Shown piece after piece: positions 10,315 to 20,096 of a DNA stretch of 64,000 nucleotides (positions are counted from its first letter, which is position 1; the number at the start of each line of letters is the position of its first letter). This DNA is from Hyphomicrobiaceae bacterium (GTDB lineage Bacteria > Pseudomonadota > Alphaproteobacteria > Rhizobiales > Hyphomicrobiaceae). Position numbers and translations under genes: made by a program. Location of the stretch: contig JALHMB010000001.1 in the NCBI GenBank assembly GCA_022844275.1, forward strand, positions 186,001 through 250,000. Direction: 5' to 3'. A model generated the notes under the pieces. The model was not told the DNA's origin, did not search any database, and saw nothing but the letters and a program-made list of their open reading frames with translations.

Positions 10315-10719
10315 TTAGTCCTTACGGGTGCCGAGACCCATCTTCTTGGCGAGCTGCGAGCGCGCGGCAGCATAGTTGGGCGCCACCATAGGATAGTCGT
10401 TCGGGAGCTTCCACTTGGCGCGGTATTCCTCGGGCGAAAGCTTGTAGTGGGTCCGCAAGTGCCGCTTGAGCGACTTGAAGCGCTTCCCATCCTCGAGGCA
10501 GATAATATAGTCCGGCGTCACCGAGCGCTTGACCGGAATCGCCGGCTTCAGCTCCTCGTTGTCGACTACCGGTTCGTGGTTCGAAGCTCTGTTCAGCGCA
10601 TCATGCACATCCCGGATCAGCGAAGGCAGATCGGAAGCAACAACCGTGTTGTTGGCCACATACGCGGAGACGATCTTGGCGGTCAGCTCGACCATGTGAT
10701 TTCCGCCAGAGTTTTCCAT
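10315..10719 (-). CDS. MucR/Ros family zinc-finger transcriptional regulator
   Basis: [65 protein letters not shown]. Confidence 0.95.
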   Translation of the reverse strand: MENSGGNHMVELTAKIVSAYVANNTVVASDLPSLIRDVHDALNRASNHEPVVDNEELKPAIPVKRSVTPDYIICLEDGKRFKSLKRHLRTHYKLSPEEYRAKWKLPNDYPMVAPNYAAARSQLAKKMGLGTRKD

Positions 10720-11170
10720 CGCGTATCGTCTCCCATCATGCCGCGACATCTTCCGGAACTGCGAGGCCCGTCCGGTAACTCATGACATCGCGTGAAAAAT
10801 AGCTCGGCTGGTCGAAGTCCAAGATCAGAGATCGCCAATACTCCACTTCGCCGTGAATGGCAATTGCAGCGCACGGTATAGTAAAAGCCACGTGTTCGCC
10901 AATATCCTCAGCCCGCGTTGCTGAATTTTCCACCAGCTTTCCGGAATTCAGATGACGCTCTTTCTTGGTTTAATCAGCGGGGCTGCCACTCGAGCGAGCC
11001 CAAGGCCGCGGCTGAACGCGCGCGTGCGCAGGGCTGGCGCACGCCCTTGAATTCGTCCAGACTGTTAACATCTCACTCATGGGCAAAAAGACGCGCAGAC
11101 GCGCGTTTTGCGGCGCTAACCGTGCGTCATAGCCATCATCAGTGAACCTAAATCAACCAAGGAGCGGGTC

Positions 11171-11584
11171 ATGTCCGACACGAAGGCGCGCCCTGAAAAG
11201 GTGTTCAAGACGGACGCGGAGTGGCGCTCCGAGCTGACGCCGGAGCAGTATTACATTACCCGCCAGCACGGCACGGAGCGCGCATTTACTCATCCCTACA
11301 ATGCCCTCAAGGCGGCGGGGATCTACAAGTGCGTCGCCTGCGGCGAGCCGCTCTTCGCCTCCGAGACCAAGTACGACTCGGGCTCTGGCTGGCCGAGCTT
11401 CTTCAAGCCGATTGGCGCCGAGGCCGTCTCGGAGCACGAGGACCGCTCGCTTTTCATGCGCCGCGTCGAGGTGCGCTGCGCGAAGTGCGACGCCCATCTC
11501 GGCCACGTCTTCGAGGACGGCCCCAATCCGACGGGCTTGCGCTACTGCATCAACGGGACGGCCCTCAAGCACGAGCCGAAGTAG
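11171..11584 (+). CDS. msrB: Peptide-methionine (R)-S-oxide reductase
   Basis: [57 protein letters not shown]. Confidence 0.96.
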   Translation: MSDTKARPEKVFKTDAEWRSELTPEQYYITRQHGTERAFTHPYNALKAAGIYKCVACGEPLFASETKYDSGSGWPSFFKPIGAEAVSEHEDRSLFMRRVEVRCAKCDAHLGHVFEDGPNPTGLRYCINGTALKHEPK

Positions 11585-11656
11585 CAATCCGCCGAGCCAT
11601 TCCCGGCTCACAACATGTCTGCAACGTACCGCGCCGCGCTACGCCTTCCCCGAGGC

Positions 11657-11689
11657 CGCGCGGCGCCCTCTTTCCAGAGGCGCCGCGCG
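11657..11689. repeat. Inverted repeat / possible terminator hairpin between msrB and the downstream peptidase
   Basis: CGCGCGGCGCC ... GGCGCCGCGCG, 11-bp perfect arms; no T-tract. Confidence 0.5.
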
Positions 11690-11704
11690 CCAGGAGTTAA
11701 CTGC

Positions 11705-13825
11705 ATGCCAGCCGAGCCCGCATCCGCCAAAACCATCGCACTGGTGCCGCCTCGTGCGCCGCGTCATCCCGTGACGGCAGTCCACCACGGCGTCGAGATC
11801 GTCGACGACTACGCTTGGCTTCGCGCTGAAAACTGGCAGGAGGTGATGCGCGATCCGAGCGTTCTCGATGCCGGCATTCGCGCCCATCTCGAGGCCGAGA
11901 ACGCCTACACCGAGCACATGCTTTCCGACACGAAAGCGCTGCGCGAAAAACTCTTCGCCGAGATGAAAGGGCGCATCAAGGAGGACGACAGCTCAGTGCC
12001 GAGTCCGGACGGCCCTTGGGAATACGGCACGCGTTTTCTCATCGGCGCACAGTATCCGCGCCTCACGCGGCGGCCACGCGGCGGCTCCGACGACACCGAG
12101 AGTGTCATGCTCGACGGCAATCTCGAAGCTGAAGGCAAACCCTATTGGCAGCTCGGCGGCGCCACGCACAGTCCCAACCATCGCATTCTCGCTTATGCGG
12201 TCGACGACAAGGGCTCGGAATACTACGTCATCAAGTTCCGCGATCTCGCGACGGGCAAGGACCTCGCCGATACGATCCCGGACACCGGCGGCGGCTGCGT
12301 GTGGACCGAGGACAGCAAGACGGTCTTCTACGTCCGCCTCGATGAGAACCACCGTCCTCTCTACGTCTACCGCCACACGCTCGGCACGCCGGTCGAGGCC
12401 GATGTGCTCGTCTACGAGGAGGCCGACAAGGGCTTCTACGTCGGCGTCGGCGAGACGCAGTCCGGCCGCTTCATTCTCATCGATGCCCACGATCATCAAA
12501 CGAGCGAAGTCCGCTTCATCGAGTCGCGCAATCCGACCGGGCCCATGCAGCTCATCAGCCCGCGCCGCTTCGGACACGAGTACTCGGTCGATCATCACGG
12601 CGATGATCTGATCATCCTCACAAACTCCGGCGGCGCCGAGGATTTCCGCATTGTCACGACGCCAGTCGCGACGCCGCAGGAGGCATACTGGCGCGAGTTG
12701 CTGGCGCACAAGCCAGGCCGGCTGATCCTCGATCACACGACCTTCAAGGACCATCTCGCACGCCTCGAGCGCGAGGGCGGCCTGCCGCGTATCGTCATTC
12801 GCCGCTTCTCGGACGGCGCGGAGCACGCCATCGCCTTCGACGAGGAGGCCTACAGCCTCGGCATGTCCTCGGGCTACGAGTATGACACGACCGCGCTGCG
12901 CTTCTCCTACTCCTCGATGACGACGCCCGCCCAGGTCTACGACTACGACATGGAGACGCGCGCCCGCGTTCTTCGCAAAACACAGGAAGTTCCGAGCGGG
13001 CACAATGCTGCCGACTACGTCACGCGCCGCATCGAAGCGCCGGCAGCCGACGGCGAGATGATCCCGATCTCCGTCCTCTACCACAAGAACACGCCGCTCG
13101 ACGGCTCCGCGCCGCTCTTCCTCTACGGCTATGGCTCGTACGGCATCGCGATACCCGCGAGTTTCTCGACGACGCGGCTTTCACTCGTCGATCGCGGCTT
13201 CATCTTTGCGATCGCTCACGTACGCGGCGGCAAGGACAAGGGCTATCGCTGGTACACGAGCGGCAAAGCCCAAACGAAGATGAACACCTTCACCGACTTC
13301 GTCGCTGCCGGCGAGCACCTCGTAAAGCTCGGCTGGACGAAGCGCGGGCGCATCGTCGCCAACGGCGGCTCGGCGGGCGGTATGCTCATGGGTGTCGTCG
13401 CCAATCTCGCGCCCGATCTCTTCCTCGGCATCATTGCCGACGTGCCGTTCGTCGATGTACTCAACACCATGCTCGACGAGACGCTGCCGCTCACGCCACC
13501 CGAATGGCCCGAGTGGGGCGATCCCATCCGCTCGGCCGAAGCCTTCGCGCTCATCCGCAGCTACAGCCCGTACGACAACGTCGAGCGCAAAGCCTATCCG
13601 CATATCTTCGCCTACGGCGGGCTCACCGATCCGCGCGTCACGTACTGGGAGCCGGCGAAGTGGATCGCGCGCCTGCGCGAACGCAACACGTCCGGCAACC
13701 TCGTGCTGCTCAAGACGAATATGGAAGCCGGGCACGGCGGCGCGTCGGGACGCTTCGAGGCGCTCAAGGAAACCGCGCTCGATTACGCCTTCGCGATTAA
13801 GATCGCGGGAAAGGCGGAGGTGTAG
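11705..13825 (+). CDS. ptrB: Oligopeptidase B / prolyl oligopeptidase family (S9A)
   Basis: APRHPVTAVHHGVEIVDDYAWLRAENWQEV, GRIVANGGSAGGMLMG nucleophile motif, NMEAGHGGASGRF. Confidence 0.93.
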   Translation: MPAEPASAKTIALVPPRAPRHPVTAVHHGVEIVDDYAWLRAENWQEVMRDPSVLDAGIRAHLEAENAYTEHMLSDTKALREKLFAEMKGRIKEDDSSVPSPDGPWEYGTRFLIGAQYPRLTRRPRGGSDDTESVMLDGNLEAEGKPYWQLGGATHSPNHRILAYAVDDKGSEYYVIKFRDLATGKDLADTIPDTGGGCVWTEDSKTVFYVRLDENHRPLYVYRHTLGTPVEADVLVYEEADKGFYVGVGETQSGRFILIDAHDHQTSEVRFIESRNPTGPMQLISPRRFGHEYSVDHHGDDLIILTNSGGAEDFRIVTTPVATPQEAYWRELLAHKPGRLILDHTTFKDHLARLEREGGLPRIVIRRFSDGAEHAIAFDEEAYSLGMSSGYEYDTTALRFSYSSMTTPAQVYDYDMETRARVLRKTQEVPSGHNAADYVTRRIEAPAADGEMIPISVLYHKNTPLDGSAPLFLYGYGSYGIAIPASFSTTRLSLVDRGFIFAIAHVRGGKDKGYRWYTSGKAQTKMNTFTDFVAAGEHLVKLGWTKRGRIVANGGSAGGMLMGVVANLAPDLFLGIIADVPFVDVLNTMLDETLPLTPPEWPEWGDPIRSAEAFALIRSYSPYDNVERKAYPHIFAYGGLTDPRVTYWEPAKWIARLRERNTSGNLVLLKTNMEAGHGGASGRFEALKETALDYAFAIKIAGKAEV

Positions 13826-13828
13826 GGG

Positions 13829-14071
13829 TCGCGCCTTCGGCGCGAACAGGGCTGCCGCCCTGTAACCCGCTCGGGGGACACCCCCGAACCCCCGTCTTTT
13901 ATAGTTTTGGCGCTCGCCTCGAACGCATCCGCATCCCCTCTCCCCGCATGCGGGGAGAGGGGACCTGTAGCGTTCGCCGCGAGCGATCAGATCATAAGGG
14001 CGGGTGGGTCCGGGAGGGTGTCCCTCCCGGTTGGGGCCAGGGGCGAAAGCCCCGTCGCGTCGAAGACGCGA
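13829..14071. repeat. Composite inverted-repeat element, copy B (BIME-like) between convergent genes
   Basis: TCGCGCCTTCGGCGCGA ... CTCGGGGGACACCCCCGAA / 28-nt perfect palindrome CCCCTCTCCCCGCATGCGGGGAGAGGGG / TCCGGGAGGGTGTCCCTCCCGG ... GGGGCGAAAGCCCC..TCGCGTCGAAGACGCGA. Confidence 0.78.
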
Positions 14072-14074
14072 AAG

Positions 14075-15016
14075 CTATTTCCCCCAGGTCAGCGCGAGAG
14101 GCTTCAGCTGACCAACGAGTCTCAGAAGCCCGTCTCGCGTCGCTGGGTGCAGAGCATCAAGAGGATGGCGCACCGTGTCGCTCTTGATCACGCCGCCCTC
14201 CATCATCACGGTCTTGGTTGCGCGGAGACCACACTGCCGATTCTCGTAGTTGATGAGCGGAAGGATGCGGGCATAGGCCTCCTCGGCCTCTTCCTTTTTG
14301 CCCGCGCGATAGCTCGTCACCACCGGCTTGATCAGATCGGGCAGCAGGGCGCTCGGCATCGTACCGGTCGCGCCCGCCTCGAGATCGGCCATCAGCGTGA
14401 TCGACTCCTCGCCATCCAATGGACCGACGATGGCATCACCGCCGGCCGCGATCAGGGCGCGCAACTTGGCTGCCGTACCCGGAACCTCGATCTTGAAATG
14501 GCTGACCAGCGGCACCTCGCGCGCCAGCCTGACAAGAAACGGCACCGACAATGCAACACCACTGAGTGGCGCGTCCTGCACCATGATCGGCAGGCGCGCC
14601 GCATCCGCGACGCGCGCGAAATGCTCGATCATGCCGGCTTCATCGGACTTGAGCAGCGCGCCGTGATAGGGCGGCATCATCATGAGCATGTCCGCGCCGG
14701 CTTCGGCTGCGCGCCGTGCCCTGGTCGAGGCGATGCGCGTGCTGAAATGACTGCACGTGACGATCACAGGCACCCGACCGGCGACATGTTTCAGCGAAAG
14801 ATCCAGCAGGACGTCACGCTCCTCGTCGGTGAGGAGGAACTGCTCGGAGTAGTTGGCGAGAATACATATGCCATCGACGCCCTGATCGATCATGCAGTCG
14901 ATCACGCGGCGCATGCCGTCGAGATCGAGATCACTGTTCGCCGCGAAAGGCGTGGGCGCGATAGGAAACACGCCGGAAAAGCTCTTCGGCATTTTGATCC
15001 TCTCAATCACCGGCAC
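14075..15016 (-). CDS. Dihydrodipicolinate synthase family protein (DapA-like aldolase/lyase)
   Basis: FSGVFPIAPTPFAANSDLDLDGMRRVIDCMIDQGVDGICILANYSEQFLLTDEERDVLL. Confidence 0.88.
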   Translation of the reverse strand: MPVIERIKMPKSFSGVFPIAPTPFAANSDLDLDGMRRVIDCMIDQGVDGICILANYSEQFLLTDEERDVLLDLSLKHVAGRVPVIVTCSHFSTRIASTRARRAAEAGADMLMMMPPYHGALLKSDEAGMIEHFARVADAARLPIMVQDAPLSGVALSVPFLVRLAREVPLVSHFKIEVPGTAAKLRALIAAGGDAIVGPLDGEESITLMADLEAGATGTMPSALLPDLIKPVVTSYRAGKKEEAEEAYARILPLINYENRQCGLRATKTVMMEGGVIKSDTVRHPLDALHPATRDGLLRLVGQLKPLALTWGK

Positions 15017-16526
15017 GAAGTGGACGAGCCACGACCGCTTTGCTGATCCGCCGCATCAGGGAAGACAGAAGCGGCCAGAGCAGCAACACGAAGCCGAGCG
15101 TCATGATCGTGCCGCACAGCCAGTTTGACCAGAAGGCGCCGAGCGAGCCGCCGTGGATGATCATGGACTGGCGGAACGCGTCTTCCGCCTTGTCGCCGAT
15201 CACCATGGCCAGCACCATCGGCGCGATCGGATAGTTGCACTTCTTGAACAGATAGCCGATGAGGCCGAACATGAAGGCCAGCCACAGGTCGAACGGCGAG
15301 CTCGACACCGTCCACGCACTGACGAAGCAAACAACGACGATCATCGGCGCGATGATGGCGAAAGGAATGCGCAGGATGGCCGCGAACAAGGGGACGGTGA
15401 ACAGCACGAGCACGACCGCCACCACATTTGCCACGTACATCGACGCAATGAGGCCCCACACGAAGCTCTTCTGATCGACGAACAGCATCGGACCGGGGTG
15501 CAAGCCCCAGATCATGAGGCCGCCCATCATGACAGCCGCGGTCGCGGAGCCCGGTATGCCGAGGGCCAGCATCGGCAGCATGGCGCTGGTGCCTGCCGAA
15601 TGATCGGCGGCTTCAGGGGCGATGACGCCCTCCGGCGCGCCCTTGCCGAATTCGCCGGTGCGTGGGGCGAAGCGCCGGGCAAGGCCGTAGCTCATGAAAG
15701 ATGCGGCCGTCGGCCCGCCGGGCGTGATGCCCATCCAGCAGCCGACAAGACTCGATCGGACCAGCACGACCCAATATGAGGGCAATGCCGCGATCGTCTT
15801 CAGGACGTCGCGTGGCGAGACACGCGCTCGCACGCCGCGGAATTCGAGGCGCTCCTCCATGGTGGCAATCAGTTCGCCGATGCCGAACAGACCGATGACG
15901 GCAACGAGGAAGCTCACGCCTTTGATCAGATCGGGCAGCCCGTATGTCAGACGTAGTGATCCGGAGATTGTGTCCATGCCAACGGACGCGAGCGAAAAGC
16001 CCATGCCCGCCGACACGAGCGTCTTGAACGGGGACGCGCCCCCGAGACCGACGAAGCAGGCGAACGCCAGAAAATAGACGGCAAAGTACTCAGGCGAGGA
16101 GAACTTGTGCGCGAAGGATGCTGCGGGGCCGGCGAGCAGCGTGATGACCACCACGCCGAAGAGCGCACCGAAGGCCGCCGACAGGAAAGCGTAGGAAAGC
16201 GCCTCGGTGGCGCGTCCCTGCTTGGCCATCGGATGACCATCGAACGTGGTCGCGACCGAGGACGGCTCGCCGGGAATGTTGAACAGGATGGATGTGGTCG
16301 AGCCGCCGAACAGTGCGCCCCAGTACATGCTCGCGAGCAGGATGATCGCCGAGACCGGATCCATCGTGAAGGTCAGCGGAATGAGCAGCGTCACCCCATT
16401 GGGCGCGCCGAGGCCGGGAAGCACGCCGACGAGGATGCCGAACAGCACGCCGACCACCATCAGCGTCAGGTGATAGCCGGTGAGTGCGACCTGGAACCCG
16501 TGCAGGAGGTCGCCGATGTTGTCCAA
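15003..16526 (-). CDS. tctA: Tripartite tricarboxylate transporter, large permease (TctA family)
   Basis: GVLPGLGAPNGVTLLIPLTFTMDPVSAIILLASMYWGALFGGSTTSILFNIPGEPSSVATTFDGHPMAKQG. Confidence 0.95.
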   Translation of the reverse strand: MDNIGDLLHGFQVALTGYHLTLMVVGVLFGILVGVLPGLGAPNGVTLLIPLTFTMDPVSAIILLASMYWGALFGGSTTSILFNIPGEPSSVATTFDGHPMAKQGRATEALSYAFLSAAFGALFGVVVITLLAGPAASFAHKFSSPEYFAVYFLAFACFVGLGGASPFKTLVSAGMGFSLASVGMDTISGSLRLTYGLPDLIKGVSFLVAVIGLFGIGELIATMEERLEFRGVRARVSPRDVLKTIAALPSYWVVLVRSSLVGCWMGITPGGPTAASFMSYGLARRFAPRTGEFGKGAPEGVIAPEAADHSAGTSAMLPMLALGIPGSATAAVMMGGLMIWGLHPGPMLFVDQKSFVWGLIASMYVANVVAVVLVLFTVPLFAAILRIPFAIIAPMIVVVCFVSAWTVSSSPFDLWLAFMFGLIGYLFKKCNYPIAPMVLAMVIGDKAEDAFRQSMIIHGGSLGAFWSNWLCGTIMTLGFVLLLWPLLSSLMRRISKAVVARPLRAGD

Positions 16527-16545
16527 GTCCCGACCTCCAGGCGCG

Positions 16546-17067
16546 TCAGTGAAGGCCGAACCAAGCTTCGATGGGACCCTTCATCAAGGGCACATGAAGC
16601 CAGAGCTCGAACATGAAATAAAAGGCAGCGGCCGTGCCTAAGCTGACCGCCAGCGCCGCTGGAAGACGATAGCGCCCCTGCCAGAGCATCACCGTCAGCA
16701 CATAGGCCACCATCGCGACATAGAGGCCGAGCTTGAAGACGAGGGCCAAGGCGAGGAACCCCACCATCGGCAGCAGGAACGTGACGATACGTCTGGCCTG
16801 ATCCGCGTTGATCGCCACCGGCGCATCCGCGTGGCGCCGTGAGAGCAAAGCTTCGAACAACGCGCCGATCGAACCGACGACCACGATCAATCCCATCCAG
16901 AACGGGAAGTAGCCCGGCTCAGGTCCGCGGTCGCCCCAACCGACGTGATATTCGAGGGCGCCGAGGATGATGGTTGTGCCGAATGCGAACGCAAATAGCG
17001 CCGCGACGAGCTCGAGTGCGCGGCGCGTGACGAGCGTGCGGCTGGCGGATGTTTCCTGCTGCTCCAA
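16546..17067 (-). CDS. tctB: Tripartite tricarboxylate transporter, small permease (TctB family)
   Basis: Small membrane protein next to TctA; GPEPGYFPFWMGLIVVVGSIGALFEAL typical of TctB. Confidence 0.85.
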   Translation of the reverse strand: MEQQETSASRTLVTRRALELVAALFAFAFGTTIILGALEYHVGWGDRGPEPGYFPFWMGLIVVVGSIGALFEALLSRRHADAPVAINADQARRIVTFLLPMVGFLALALVFKLGLYVAMVAYVLTVMLWQGRYRLPAALAVSLGTAAAFYFMFELWLHVPLMKGPIEAWFGLH

Positions 17068-17153
17068 ATCTCATCCTCGGAAGATGGTAACTGGTGCCAA
17101 ACGGGGCGACCGACGACCGATGGTCCGCCGCCCCGATGTGCCTCATCGGCAAT

Positions 17154-18146
17154 CTACTGGACCAGCCAGCCTTCTTCCTTGAACACGGCCTGGAAGCGCG
17201 CGTAGTCCCCATCGATGAACTTCGTGAGATCGCCGCCAATCAGCACGCGCCCCGACTGGGCCGTGCGGGCGACGTACTCCTTCCATTCAGGCGTCTCGGC
17301 GACTTTGCGCAGGAGATCCTGATAGAACGCCACGGCCTCGGCTGGCACCTTGCCTGGCAACGACGCAATGCGCGGCTGCTGGAACTGATCGATGGCGATG
17401 CCCTGCGACCTGCAGGTCGGAATGTCCGACCAGGCCTGCGTCTCGGTAACTTTCGGGCCTGCCGCCAGCGGCTCCCTGTTGAAGACGCAGAGCGGCCGAA
17501 CCTTGCCCGCCTTCCAGTTGCCGACGGACTCGGCGGGGTTATTGACGTGACTATCGAGGTGCCCGCCCGAGAGCTGCACGTCGGCCTCACCGCCGGACTT
17601 GTACGGCACATAGATGATCTTCGTGCCAATCGCCTTGTCGAGCAGCTTGGTGATCAGCTCGTCGGAGTCTTTCGACTGCGCGCCCGCCATCTTCCACTGG
17701 CCACCCTTGGCCTTGACGGCTTCGACAAAGCCCTTGGCATCCTTGATCGGGCTGTCGCCTTTCACCCAGATCATGAATTCGTCGAACACCATCGCGGCGA
17801 TCGGCGTGAGATCCCTGTGCGTGAACGCGACCTTGGCGGCGAGCGGTAGCACGTACATGTTGTGCGTGCCGAAGACGAGCTTGTGTGGATCGCCCTCAGC
17901 GCTCTTCGTGTAGACGTAGCCTTCGGCGCCGGAACCACCACCCTTGATCGTTACTATGATCGGCTGGCTCATGAGATTGTTCTTCTGAACGGCAGCCTGC
18001 ACCGCGCGCGCGAAGATATCCGTGCCGCCGCCGGCCCCGGCCGTCACCACGAATTCGACGGCTTTTGAAGGCTTCCATTCCGCCAGCGCAACAGGTGCAG
18101 GCAACAGCGCCACGGCGGCAGCAGCGAGGTATGCAAGCCTCTTCAT
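17154..18146 (-). CDS. tctC: Tripartite tricarboxylate transporter substrate-binding protein (Bug/TctC)
   Basis: Signal peptide; VEFVVTAGAGGGTDIFARAVQAAVQKNNLMSQPIIVTIKGGGSGAEG. Confidence 0.92.
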   Translation of the reverse strand: MKRLAYLAAAAVALLPAPVALAEWKPSKAVEFVVTAGAGGGTDIFARAVQAAVQKNNLMSQPIIVTIKGGGSGAEGYVYTKSAEGDPHKLVFGTHNMYVLPLAAKVAFTHRDLTPIAAMVFDEFMIWVKGDSPIKDAKGFVEAVKAKGGQWKMAGAQSKDSDELITKLLDKAIGTKIIYVPYKSGGEADVQLSGGHLDSHVNNPAESVGNWKAGKVRPLCVFNREPLAAGPKVTETQAWSDIPTCRSQGIAIDQFQQPRIASLPGKVPAEAVAFYQDLLRKVAETPEWKEYVARTAQSGRVLIGGDLTKFIDGDYARFQAVFKEEGWLVQ

Positions 18147-18362
18147 CTGGACTTCTCCCTAGATCGAATGCGCCGTGTTTTCCGGCGCTTGGATGATGCA
18201 TCTTGGCTGTCGGTATCGGCGTGTCAACCGGGATATGGGCGACGCAGCCGCGCGAGCGGCGCGCACCGGCTCCGGTTTCCCCTGCTTACCAATGGTCGTG
18301 CAGAGCGATATGTTTCCGCAAACACAGAGAAAGTATCGGCGCAGAGAGAGGAAATCACGGAT

Positions 18363-19067
18363 ATGAACGTAAAGGGAAAGAAGGCGCTTGTTTTCGGCGG
18401 AACCTCGGGCATCGGCCTCGCCACGTCGAAGCAACTCGCAGCACTCGGCGCAACGGTCGTCGCCGTGAGCCGCAACCCGAACCGCGCCGGCGACGTGCCC
18501 AAGGGCATCACGCTCAAGCAATGCGACGTCCTGGACCGCGATGCACTCAGCAAGCTGTTCGAGGCCTACGCACCGTTCGACATTCTGGTCAGCGCCGCAA
18601 CCGGCGGCTCACGCGCGCGAGGCCCATTTCTCGAGATCGACATGGAGGGCTACAAGGCTTCGTTTGCGAAGCTCTGGGGCTATGCCAACGTCTTGCAGCT
18701 CGGCACACCGCACATGAGCGCGAATGGAACGATCGTACTGGTCAGCGGATCGCCGGCACGCAAGTCAAAACCCGGACAGGTGGCGCTCGCGTCCGTCGGC
18801 GGCGCGGTCGAGGCGCTGGTCAGGGCCGTTGCGCCGGAGATTGCGCCACGCCGCCTCAACGTCGTCTCGCCCGGCACGATCGACACGCCGATGTCATCGC
18901 TGACGGGAGCGGAGCGCGAAGAGGCCTATCGCAAGCAGACCGCCAAGAACTTGATCCCCCGCGCCGGCACGGCCGATGAAGTTGCGCAGGGCATCCTGTT
19001 CGTCATTCAGAACGACTTCGTCACCGGTACAACAGTCGACGTCGATGGCGGCTGGCTGCTGTCTTGA
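18363..19067 (+). CDS. SDR family oxidoreductase
   Basis: KKALVFGGTSGIGLATSKQLAALGATVVAVSRNP; FVTGTTVDVDGGWLLS C-terminus; start assigned at ATG 18363 in the longer ORF. Confidence 0.88.
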   Translation: MNVKGKKALVFGGTSGIGLATSKQLAALGATVVAVSRNPNRAGDVPKGITLKQCDVLDRDALSKLFEAYAPFDILVSAATGGSRARGPFLEIDMEGYKASFAKLWGYANVLQLGTPHMSANGTIVLVSGSPARKSKPGQVALASVGGAVEALVRAVAPEIAPRRLNVVSPGTIDTPMSSLTGAEREEAYRKQTAKNLIPRAGTADEVAQGILFVIQNDFVTGTTVDVDGGWLLS

Positions 19068-19106
19068 GCGAAGCGCGCGACTGCGCCGGTCATCGTGGAG
19101 CAGGTC

Positions 19107-19847
19107 ATGAGTGATGCACAGGATCTGCGCGGCCGTGTTTGCCTCGTGACGGGAGCGTCACGGGGCATCGGTCGTGCCATAGCACTCGCGCTGGCAGGGG
19201 CGGGCTGCGATGTCGCCATCAACTGCCGCTCGCGTATTGATGAAGCAGAGCGCGTCGCGGCGGATGTGACAGCTTTGGGACGTCGTGCGATCGTCGTTCA
19301 AGCCGACGTCGCGCAAGCGTCTGCTGTTGCCGCTATGATCGCCGAAATCAACAACGCGCTTGGCCCGACCGATATTCTGATCAACAACGCCGGTATTGGT
19401 TTGCACCGCGGCATCGATGATCTGACGGAGGCGGATTTCGACGAGACCATTGCCGTCAATCTGAAGTCGGCTTTTTTGTGCACGCAGGCTGTCCTCCCGC
19501 ACATGCGCGCGCAGAAGTGGGGCCGCATCGTCAGCATTTCTTCCGGCGCCGCGCGAGGCGCGGGCAGCATCGGCCTACATTACAATGCCTCCAAGGCGGG
19601 CATGGAGGGACTGACGCGCGGCTATGCTGCGCGACTGGCCAAGGAAGGCATCACGGTCAATGCCGTTGCGCCATCCTTGATCGAGACGGAGATGATGCCT
19701 CTCACTGCCGCGAATGCGGCCGCACGCATCCCGGTCGGCCGAGCTGGCCAATCGGAGGAGGTCGCGCAGGCGACTTTGATGGTCCTCGGCAATGCCTACA
19801 TCACCGGCCAGACCATCCACCTCAATGGCGGCATGAGCTTCAATTGA
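19107..19847 (+). CDS. SDR family oxidoreductase (FabG-like)
   Basis: GRVCLVTGASRGIGRAIALALAGAGCDVAINCRS; ILINNAGIG; YNASKAGMEGLTRGYAARLAKEGITVNAVAPSLIETEM. Confidence 0.92.
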   Translation: MSDAQDLRGRVCLVTGASRGIGRAIALALAGAGCDVAINCRSRIDEAERVAADVTALGRRAIVVQADVAQASAVAAMIAEINNALGPTDILINNAGIGLHRGIDDLTEADFDETIAVNLKSAFLCTQAVLPHMRAQKWGRIVSISSGAARGAGSIGLHYNASKAGMEGLTRGYAARLAKEGITVNAVAPSLIETEMMPLTAANAAARIPVGRAGQSEEVAQATLMVLGNAYITGQTIHLNGGMSFN

Positions 19848-20096
19848 GCTTGCTGCGGCTGCTGGCGAGAGCACTGTGGACTTCCAGTGCCACCGTGGCT
19901 TGATAGCTTCAATCTATACTATTGCAGTACAGTTATTTCTTGAATTCTCGCCGCATTTATGGGCAACGTGGTGATCTCGCACGAAGGGCCGTGTCCCCCG
20001 CATTGCGTGCGGCAGATCCCGGATCCGGCGACGCCGATTGATCGCCGTCGCGGCGCGCGGGAATTGAAAATCGAAATCGGCTCGAAGGAGCGCGTT

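Noticed and set aside
8299-10785. 828-aa + strand ORF
   Set aside because: Runs through the repeat element and antisense to the GMC oxidoreductase and mucR; composition is shadow-frame-like (Arg/His/Ala-rich).
18168-18362. Upstream extension of the SDR ORF at 18168
   Set aside because: Extension is Arg-rich and non-homologous; SDR homology begins at ATG 18363 (MNVKGKKALVFGG).
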